NCBI RefSeq assembly: GCF_009765975.1
Contig: NZ_LMUJ01000083.1
Span: forward strand, 1 to 61,956
DNA from: Acidisphaera sp. S103
GTDB lineage: Bacteria > Pseudomonadota > Alphaproteobacteria > Acetobacterales > Acetobacteraceae
Reading direction: 5' to 3'
DNA: 61,956 nucleotides
The translations under genes were made by a program, and so were the position numbers. Under the pieces are notes generated by a model. The model was not told the DNA's origin and made no database searches. It saw only the letters and a program-made list of their open reading frames with translations. Below are positions 55,707 through 61,956 of the stretch, in pieces. How positions within the stretch are numbered: position 1 is the first letter of the stretch; each line of letters starts with the position of its first letter.

Positions 55707-58071
55707 CTTCCCCTCCGCCCTCCTCAGGCACGTCCGCAGAGATGGCTCGCAGAGTGCTGTCCATACCCTCCGCGCCCGCAGCACTGCCCTCGTTGCCTGG
55801 ACCAGAAATAAGCCCGCCAGGCCCGCCTCGCAACGCTTTCATATTTCCTGCGAACCGTGCGGACCCGGCCTGAATAGTCGCGACACCGTTGCCGGCCGCT
55901 TGCGTGCCGATCCCCCAAGCGGCCCGCTGCTGGAATTCGTCCATGTCCACCCGGTTGGCGGAGGTGAAGCCGATCAGGCGCGGCAGGTGATGGGGCAACA
56001 GCGTAACCATGCGGAAGGACATCAGGGCGGCGACGACATGTGTCATTACGAAGATCGACAGCAGCACGACCAGGCCGATGAAGTTGGTCACGATCCAGCC
56101 GTTCTGGAGCACGAAGCCGACGGCGATACCGAACGATTCGCGGATTAGCCAGCTCATGCAGTCGAACACGAAGTAGCCCATGAACAGGCCGATCACCATG
56201 AGGGTTGGCCGGAACACGACATTGAACAGCAGGCTCCAGCCCTCGACGGCGCGACCATGCAGCCCGTCGCCACCGACAGTCATATGGGCCAGCATCCAGA
56301 GCGGCACCGCGACCATGGCCTCGCAGACGAGGATGATCCAGCCGGCCACGCCCGCCATCCAGATGACGTAGGGGATCATTGGCAGGACGTAGGCGATGAT
56401 GATGCCAGGGATCAGCAGCGCCAGGAGGGCGGCAAAGATCGGCGCGCCGAAGAAGCTCATGATGGCGTGGCCGGCGACCGTTGCCGCCGCCCCGCCGAAA
56501 TTGCCGGTAAAGAACTCCCAGACGGCTGCCCCGGTCGAGGTGGTGGCCGAGGCCAGCAGCCCGGCCATGCCCATGGCCGCGAGGCTCATATTCATCAGCT
56601 TCTGTCCCATGGCCATCAGGCCGCCGAACGGGTCGGTCCAGATCTGCGTCTGGGGCAGGAGGTAACCAACGATTGTCTGGAAGGCGGCGTTGGTCAGGTT
56701 CAGCTTGTTGAAAAGCTGGTCGAGCACGTTCGGGCCCTGCGCGTCGCTTTTCGCGTCGGCGAGGGTGTAGGGCGTGCCGTTCGGCGTCCGCGTGGCGTCA
56801 GACGACTGTACCGTGGCGTCGAGCGTGGTCATGAACTGGGTCGCGGCTGTTTCGAGCGGCGCCAGATCCATGCTCAGGGCATACGGGATCCCGTCGTAGG
56901 TGGGCGAGGTGGTGACGGGCGTGGCGTTGAGCAGGGAGAGGGTCGAGGCGTTGAGCTTGGCGATTTCGAGGTAGTAGGCGCCGGCGGCGGTCCACCCGAG
57001 CGTGGACTGCTGCACCTCGTTCGGGAGGAGGTCGCTTGTGCCATTGCGGGCAGCCGTTGCGTTTGCTGCGAGCGTACTGTTCAGCGTGCTTGCAATGGAG
57101 GTCGCTGCCGCGGTCAGGTTCTGCGTGTAGGTCTGGATGGCGTTCGTATAGATGCGCTGTAATGGGGCAAGCGAAGCGGCCGTCTTGTTCTGCCAGAGAT
57201 TTTGGGCGACGGTCGTGATCTGGGGCCGGATCGTCGCAATGACGTTGTTCAGCGCAGCCTGCTGGATCGCGGACATATCGACCGGGACGCCGGCAATGGT
57301 CTGCGCCCCACCGAGGGTCCCGGTAAGGCTAGTCGTACCGCAGGCGGGATTGCCTGCCTCGTCCCCTTGCGAGAGGGAATAGCGGTAGGTGATGTAACTC
57401 GACGTGAGGCTTGTCTGGCCTGTCGTCGTCTGCCCCGTGATCGGCGTGGGGTTGGCGATCAGGGTGGCGTTGCCAGCCTGGTTCACCAGCGCCATGCACA
57501 ATTCGCTGGCAATGAGTCCCGCAACGATCGACTGGGTTCCAGGAATCATCGGCGTTGCAATCACGGCCGCGTCGGGACCCACGGCCTGGATCGCGTTGGT
57601 GTAGACGGCCTTGGCCATGCCCACGCCGGTCATGGCAGCCTGCATGACCAGCGCCTGCCCCGACGAGAAGCCGCCGCCCAGCGGGTACATCATGATGCCG
57701 GCAAAGCCCACGCGGACGACGAACATCCAGCTCTGTCCTTGGCCGAGCACGCGCGCGCTCTCGGCCGCACGGTGGATGTTCATGATCGTGGTGTAAGCGA
57801 CGAAAGCGCAGGCGATGGCGCCGACGAAGCCGGTGAACTGCCCGACGACCTGCTGAATGACCGTGGTTTCGTGACCAGGCGAACTACCAGGCGAGGCGGT
57901 CGTGCCGGTGACGGGGAACAGCGACTGGATGACCTGGGCCGCCCAGTCATTGCCCGGACTGAGCGCGGACCAACTGACGTTGTAGGGGTTGGTTGCCTGC
58001 GCGAGGGCGGGTTCCGCCATTGCTCCGACGGCGATGATGGCGACAATGAAGAGAAGCCAGGCGTTGCGCAT
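55699..58071 (-). CDS. dotA: DotA/TraY-family integral membrane protein of an I-type T4SS
   Basis: This 790-aa protein starts at ATG 58071. It has a signal peptide (to about residue 25, ALAQA) and a large periplasmic region (about 160-430, Thr/Asn-rich). Membrane helices include FVGAIACAFVAYTTIMNIHR and, in the second half, several more (IFAALLALLIPGIIIAYVLP, MPYVIWMAGVAGWIILVCEA, VFRPTLMVIGLFMGYFVFDC, NFIGLVVLLSIFVMTHVVAA). The motif YPLGGGFSSGQALVMQAAMT is characteristic of DotA/TraY. These proteins are part of the inner-membrane complex of Dot/Icm and IncI conjugation. The cytoplasmic tail is about 130 residues. Confidence 0.9.
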   Translation of the reverse strand: MRNAWLLFIVAIIAVGAMAEPALAQATNPYNVSWSALSPGNDWAAQVIQSLFPVTGTTASPGSSPGHETTVIQQVVGQFTGFVGAIACAFVAYTTIMNIHRAAESARVLGQGQSWMFVVRVGFAGIMMYPLGGGFSSGQALVMQAAMTGVGMAKAVYTNAIQAVGPDAAVIATPMIPGTQSIVAGLIASELCMALVNQAGNATLIANPTPITGQTTTGQTSLTSSYITYRYSLSQGDEAGNPACGTTSLTGTLGGAQTIAGVPVDMSAIQQAALNNVIATIRPQITTVAQNLWQNKTAASLAPLQRIYTNAIQTYTQNLTAAATSIASTLNSTLAANATAARNGTSDLLPNEVQQSTLGWTAAGAYYLEIAKLNASTLSLLNATPVTTSPTYDGIPYALSMDLAPLETAATQFMTTLDATVQSSDATRTPNGTPYTLADAKSDAQGPNVLDQLFNKLNLTNAAFQTIVGYLLPQTQIWTDPFGGLMAMGQKLMNMSLAAMGMAGLLASATTSTGAAVWEFFTGNFGGAAATVAGHAIMSFFGAPIFAALLALLIPGIIIAYVLPMIPYVIWMAGVAGWIILVCEAMVAVPLWMLAHMTVGGDGLHGRAVEGWSLLFNVVFRPTLMVIGLFMGYFVFDCMSWLIRESFGIAVGFVLQNGWIVTNFIGLVVLLSIFVMTHVVAALMSFRMVTLLPHHLPRLIGFTSANRVDMDEFQQRAAWGIGTQAAGNGVATIQAGSARFAGNMKALRGGPGGLISGPGNEGSAAGAEGMDSTLRAISADVPEEGGGEDV

Positions 58072-58129
58072 GACGGACCTCGCGGGTGTGACCGGGAAAG
58101 CCTGTCTTGCAGCCGTGCAAACGCGGCGT

Positions 58130-59617
58130 TTAAGGACTCGGGGAAGGCGAGGAGGATGCGCCGGGCGAGGCCGACCGGGAGAACGCGGCCTTCACCGCGT
58201 CGACCGCGCGCTGCAATAGTTCGCTGGCCTGTTTGGTGAGCTCTTCCATCATGCTGCGCCCCTCGGTCTTGCTGGGGGTTGCGACGGCAGCTTTCCCGAC
58301 CTCCGCGTCCATCTCAATCAGGCGCTGGGTGAAGGCAGTGGCATCCGACCGACGCGCGAGAATGGGCTCGATCTCGGTACGGGTTCTGCCGTAGGCGGCG
58401 AGCGCCCCGGCTGCCTTGTCATAGGCGGCGGCGAACCCGGCGTCGTCGGACAGGGCGTTGCCGAACTGTCTGCGGAGGTCGGCGAACCGGCCGCCGTCGC
58501 GCATTTCCGAGAGGACCTGGGGCATGCCCCCCGGTTCGGTCTTGGCCGCCTCTCGGATTCTGCTCATGACGGCGGCGCCCTCGCCGTTCGTGAACCCTTG
58601 CAGGGCGTCCAGCGCAGCCTGTCCCCGTCTCTCCGCCGAAGCGAGGATTCGATCGTCGGTTTCCATCCGTACGCGCCGCTCGTTAGTGGCGATCCGGTCC
58701 GCAACCGGCGTCGCCGGCGGTTCCCATGGCGGCTGCGCCTGGTTGGCATCCGGCCGCATGGCGCGCAGCAGGGTGTCGAGCACGGAATGCTGGATCGTCA
58801 CCTGGCTCTGGTTGTTGCCGCCGTTCTGGTAGGCGTTGCCATTCGGGTTGCCGTTGAACTTCGACCCGCCGGACGGGCCTCCGGGGCCGTCATGGACGTC
58901 GCGAAGCCCGTTAGGCGGGCCATTGGGTAGCCGGTTGTCAGCATTTGGGCCTCTCGTCCCCGGCGCCCCGGCACTGGCCTCCGGATCGGCAGGTCTCGGT
59001 GTCAGACGCGCCCGGTTCTCCAGTGCATCGATTGTGCTTTCGATCTCCGGATGGCTCTGATCTGTTCGCTTACCGATATCGCGGCCGGTGTTTCTTATCT
59101 CTGTCACCAGGGAACGGTCCTCGATCGTCGCCGTGGCGCCCATCAACGCTCGCATCCGTTCGTTGGTCAGGCCGACCGCCGTTCCCGCGAGCTGCGTCAT
59201 TTCGGTGCGCAACGCAGGCGGCAGCTCAAGCCTTCCGAGTGATTTCTCCATATCCTGCAACGCATAGGCGACGTCATGCCGGAACCCTGGCTGGGCCCGC
59301 TGGTCCGGATCAACACCCCGCTGGCTAAGACTCTGTACCGTCCTCGCCAAGCCTGGATCGGCGCTCGCTGGAGCCAGACGCTCCAGGCGATCGAGCAGCT
59401 CGCGCATCGGATCCTTCTCGGCCGCCGCAGGCTTGCCCTGGCTGTCCGGCTTGGTTGCGGTCTCGGGCTTTTCCGCGTTGTCGGTTCTACCTGTGGGTGG
59501 GCCGACTGCCGGTTCGGTGGCCTTGGCGGATTGCTGCGATGGTGGTGGTGTTGGCGGGGGTGGCGTCAAGTTGATCGGCTGGATCAGCGCCGGTTCAGTG
59601 TTGGGTGTCACGGCCAT
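58130..59617 (-). CDS. Proline-rich, disordered conjugation-region protein (495 aa)
   Basis: It starts at ATG 59617. The N-terminal 70 residues are Pro/Thr/Lys-rich (NLTPPPPTPPPSQQ), a helical part (70-185) follows, then a Gly/Asn-rich linker (about 205-260), a second helical part, and a Ser/Pro tail (SASPGASSSPSPSP). No signal or membrane helix. It lies between dotA and the TraW/IcmX-like gene in the same direction. It may be a cytoplasmic or substrate-like protein of the transfer system. No family recognised. Confidence 0.6.
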   Translation of the reverse strand: MAVTPNTEPALIQPINLTPPPPTPPPSQQSAKATEPAVGPPTGRTDNAEKPETATKPDSQGKPAAAEKDPMRELLDRLERLAPASADPGLARTVQSLSQRGVDPDQRAQPGFRHDVAYALQDMEKSLGRLELPPALRTEMTQLAGTAVGLTNERMRALMGATATIEDRSLVTEIRNTGRDIGKRTDQSHPEIESTIDALENRARLTPRPADPEASAGAPGTRGPNADNRLPNGPPNGLRDVHDGPGGPSGGSKFNGNPNGNAYQNGGNNQSQVTIQHSVLDTLLRAMRPDANQAQPPWEPPATPVADRIATNERRVRMETDDRILASAERRGQAALDALQGFTNGEGAAVMSRIREAAKTEPGGMPQVLSEMRDGGRFADLRRQFGNALSDDAGFAAAYDKAAGALAAYGRTRTEIEPILARRSDATAFTQRLIEMDAEVGKAAVATPSKTEGRSMMEELTKQASELLQRAVDAVKAAFSRSASPGASSSPSPSP

Positions 59618-59647
59618 TGATGTTCTCCTATGTCCCCGTCTTGCCGG

Positions 59648-60868
59648 TCAGTTCGACGCCATCGAGGGGGTCGACATCTTTGACGTCGGCAGGAAATTGC
59701 GGTCGGTGTCCTCGGCCAGCTGCGTCGCGCTGATCGTGGCGTGCTGCAGGGCCATCTTGTAGGTCTCGAACAGCAGGTAGTTGTTCAGCGCCAGCTCGAG
59801 CGCCATTTCGCGTTGCACGGCTGCCGGCGGCATGTTCTGCAGCGCCGTGTGCCAACCGACATCGCTCACCCGTCGCTCGGCTTCAATTTGCAGCACCTGC
59901 AGCCACGACCCGTTGCCGCTGGCCGGCACGGTCAGGCCCATGTTCTGCATGTACTGCGTCTGGGTCGCGGTGAGCGGAATTGCGGGCACTTGCATGCCGA
60001 TCGTGTTGTCCACAAAGGTTTGCGCCAGGGACATGCGCGCGTTGTAGCTATGCCGCCGCACCGCCGCATCCTGGCCGCCGACCGATGCGAGCTGGTCGCC
60101 GCGAAGGGCGGCTGGTGCTACGGGCTGGATCAGGTTGATGGCAACGTCCTTTGCGGTGTTGACGCCGGTCTGGTCGGCGTAGGCGCCGTTGCCGAGGAAA
60201 TTTGATGCCTTCTGGTCGGCATCAGGGATGGCGCTGAGGGTGCAGAGATTGGCCGCCGCGTCGTCGGCATTGCAGTAGAGCCCGAGGTGCTCGGCGGACA
60301 TCGAGGCCACGCCCTGCGCCTGCCCGAAATGCGAGGGCATGTTAGGCCCGGCCTCGCCGCGCGCATCGTGGATCGCGGCGATGGTCTGGGCCACGCCGTA
60401 GGCCTGGACCGATGCGGACTGCGTGCTGACGCCACCATCGATCGCCGCGCAATGTGTCGGGCTGGCGGTCTGTTCGTCGCGGATCTGGGCGTTGCGCATG
60501 TCCCGGGCAAAGCGCGCGTTGGCGGTGTTCGAGGCGTCGGCGATTTGTTGGATCGCGCCGATCTGCGCCTTTGAGTAATTGGCGCTCTGGGTGAAGCCTT
60601 GCAGCAGCAAGGTGTTGGTGTCGCCGTAGGTGTTGGTGCCGAGGGCGGTGTTCACCGCCTTCATGGTGTCGCTCATGGCCTGCTGGACGGTTTGCATGGC
60701 CTGGATCACGTCTAGAATGCCAGTCTCCGCGGCGACGCTTTTGATCTCCTGGGCGATCGCGCCGACGTCGATCACTGGCTCGTCAGCGAGGGCGCCCGCC
60801 GCGTTGAACAGCACAGCGCCGAGAACCATGCCGAGCGCGGTTGTGACGATGAGCGAGGACTTTTTCAT
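59648..60868 (-). CDS. Periplasmic TraW/IcmX-like conjugation protein
   Basis: This 406-aa protein starts at ATG 60868, with a signal peptide (MKKSSLIVTTALGMVLGAVL...ALA). The mature part is mainly helical, with Gln/Ala-rich stretches, three Cys and a C-terminal NNYLLFETYKMALQHATISA segment. Size and position beside dotA fit the TraW/IcmX class of I-type systems. That assignment is from context and general features, not a strong motif. Confidence 0.5.
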   Translation of the reverse strand: MKKSSLIVTTALGMVLGAVLFNAAGALADEPVIDVGAIAQEIKSVAAETGILDVIQAMQTVQQAMSDTMKAVNTALGTNTYGDTNTLLLQGFTQSANYSKAQIGAIQQIADASNTANARFARDMRNAQIRDEQTASPTHCAAIDGGVSTQSASVQAYGVAQTIAAIHDARGEAGPNMPSHFGQAQGVASMSAEHLGLYCNADDAAANLCTLSAIPDADQKASNFLGNGAYADQTGVNTAKDVAINLIQPVAPAALRGDQLASVGGQDAAVRRHSYNARMSLAQTFVDNTIGMQVPAIPLTATQTQYMQNMGLTVPASGNGSWLQVLQIEAERRVSDVGWHTALQNMPPAAVQREMALELALNNYLLFETYKMALQHATISATQLAEDTDRNFLPTSKMSTPSMASN

Positions 60869-60879
60869 GCGAGTTCTCC

Positions 60880-61437
60880 TCAGAAAATGCCGGGCTTAAG
60901 ACTGGTGGGGGGCGTGTAGCCGCTCGGTGCCATGCCTTGTCCGTGGATGTAGAGGCCACTGCCGGAGCCGACGCCCAACCCGATGGACCCGATCGGCGGG
61001 CCGCCACCGCCGAAAGAGAGCTTCGGACATGACAGTCCGCCACCCAGCCCACCGAACCCGAAATTGAACCCCGTCAGGGTCAGGCCGCACTGCGCCCGGC
61101 CGACCAGCGATGTCCACTCGCTCTTAACCAGGTTGCAGATCTGCATCTCGACCGCGTTCAGCAGGTTCTGCGGATTGAGCAGGTTGGTGACGACGTTCAG
61201 CCCTGTTCCGTTGAAGAAGTTACTCAGGCAGGTCATCGAGGTGACCGACTTCGGCGGGTTGATGCTTTGATCGTCCGCCCCGATCCTTGCGGTGAGCCCG
61301 TTGGCCGCGGCCTGGGTGATCGCTGTGCAACCGACGCTGCCTGTCGTGGTGGTTGTGGTGGTTTGGCTCACAGCGGGAGAGCAAAAGGTCACAGCCGGCA
61401 GCGCGACGCATAGGGCGAGGGTGGCAAGGCGTGTCAT
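60880..61437 (-). CDS. Small periplasmic protein of the conjugation block (185 aa)
   Basis: ATG 61437 overlaps the stop of the upstream gene by four bases. It has a signal peptide (to SPAVSQ), a short Thr run, several Cys (GCTAITQ, MTCLSN, QICNL, QCGLTL) and a Gly-rich C-terminus (GFNFGFGGLGGGLSCP). It lies 11 bp before the TraW/IcmX-like gene. It is probably a secreted component of the channel; no family recognised. Confidence 0.6.
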   Translation of the reverse strand: MTRLATLALCVALPAVTFCSPAVSQTTTTTTTGSVGCTAITQAAANGLTARIGADDQSINPPKSVTSMTCLSNFFNGTGLNVVTNLLNPQNLLNAVEMQICNLVKSEWTSLVGRAQCGLTLTGFNFGFGGLGGGLSCPKLSFGGGGPPIGSIGLGVGSGSGLYIHGQGMAPSGYTPPTSLKPGIF

Positions 61438-61898
61438 AGGAGGTCCTCCTTCACGGCGGCGCAGGCGCGTTCGAGGGCGGCGATCCGGTCGGGCGCGAAC
61501 ATGCGGCGCACCGTCGCCCTACGGGTAACCGCCTCGATCGTCGCGCGTAGCGCGCTGGCACCTGTATCCTGGCCTTGGGTAAGAGTGGCGATGACGTCGT
61601 GACAGTCCGGCAGGTCCACTTCGGCCAGCCAGTGCAGCAAGCGCAGGGTGCGGGCGGCGCCGAACTGCGCCAGGGCAGAGCGGAACTCGGTCAGCAGCCG
61701 ATCGTCGTGCAGGGCGTCGCGAAGCCGCCTCAGGTCGGTCGGGACAAGCGCATCGAGCGCGGCGCCGAGTGCCACAAGCTGATCGGGTGCCCGCCCGGTC
61801 GCCTCGGTGGGCCTGATTGCGGGTGGCCATGTCGAATGATCGTCCGGGCGGAGCTCCGCCAACCAGCCCGTGACCGCCTGCTGTTCAAGATTCGGCAT
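61434..61898 (-). CDS. Hypothetical protein (154 aa), start of the visible conjugation operon
   Basis: The ATG at 61898 begins MPNLEQQAVTGWLAEL. It is a soluble, helical protein (TDLRRLRDALHDDRLLTEFR, RLLHWLAEVDLPDCHDVIA). Its stop overlaps the next start by four bases, so they are coupled. No signal or membrane segment. Transcription may come from beyond the window end, as only 58 bp precede it here. Family unknown. Confidence 0.55.
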   Translation of the reverse strand: MPNLEQQAVTGWLAELRPDDHSTWPPAIRPTEATGRAPDQLVALGAALDALVPTDLRRLRDALHDDRLLTEFRSALAQFGAARTLRLLHWLAEVDLPDCHDVIATLTQGQDTGASALRATIEAVTRRATVRRMFAPDRIAALERACAAVKEDLL

Positions 61899-61956
61899 TT
61901 TGCCCTCCGCCCGCCATAGTGACGGCACTCTGGCGGGTGCTGCTGCAAACGGCGGG

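Overview
The window is GC-rich DNA from a Gram-negative proteobacterium. It is most plausibly an alphaproteobacterium, perhaps of the Acetobacteraceae; that is inferred from gene content and base composition, not from a marker gene. It looks like accessory DNA (large plasmid or genomic island): many insertion sequences (IS6, IS21, ISAs1, ISKra4, IS5, IS1595 types), a group II intron, numerous broken genes, and at the right end part of an I-type (Dot/Icm-like, MPF_I) conjugation system. No tRNA, rRNA, CRISPR array or replication origin was recognised.

Region 1 (about 1-16.9 kb) is the most coherent and interesting part. It looks like a peptide (RiPP/microcin-type) locus with two export and processing arms. 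Arm A (plus strand, 296-8149) has a 31-residue peptide gene, a PqqD-like domain fused to an M50 membrane protease, a TPR protein, and a MacA/LolD/FtsX-type ABC exporter. Arm B (8266-11662) is a CvaA-like HlyD adaptor and a CvaB-like C39-peptidase ABC transporter, the machinery that cleaves double-glycine leaders and exports the peptide. Facing it on the minus strand (14441 to 11720) are a double-Gly precursor with a Cys-X-X-Cys core, an MNIO/DUF692 modifying enzyme with an extra C-terminal domain, a second double-Gly precursor with a proline-rich core, a third Gly-rich precursor-like gene, and a Cys-rich protein. A BTAD (SARP-like) regulator and a Crp/Fnr regulator follow. Three operator-like palindromes of the Crp type (TGTGA-N6-TCACA or one mismatch) lie upstream of the three transcription units. 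The local Crp/Fnr protein keeps the Arg-Glu pair of the Crp recognition helix, so it probably controls them together.

Region 2 (16.9-42.7 kb) is a mosaic of mobile elements and decaying cargo. It contains IS6, IS21, ISKra4 and IS5 remnants, a 278-bp MITE-like deletion derivative, a two-repeat molybdopterin-oxidoreductase-fold protein, an N-acyl-D-amino-acid deacylase, an ISAs1 element next to a DUF1016 stub, and a methyltransferase plus glycosyltransferase group. Several of those glycosyltransferases are pseudogenes, one of them split by an IS1595 element that carries a passenger gene. Then come an intact ISKra4 element inserted in an older ISKra4-type element, a diguanylate cyclase and a group II intron.

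Region 3 (42.8-49.4 kb) holds a nucleotidyltransferase-like protein and a minus-strand DNA-damage module: small ORF - dnaE2 (imuC) - alkB - SRAP-like - SRAP, with stop/start overlaps in the first three. No imuA or imuB is seen.

Region 4 (49.4-61.9 kb) begins with broken hydrolase and thioredoxin-like genes and small zinc-ribbon proteins. The conjugation block follows: a DsbG/TrbB-like protein, an IcmV/TraX-like protein, a site-2 protease of RseP type, a lipoprotein, a coiled-coil protein, DotA/TraY, a proline-rich protein, a TraW/IcmX-like periplasmic protein and two small proteins, running off toward the window end.
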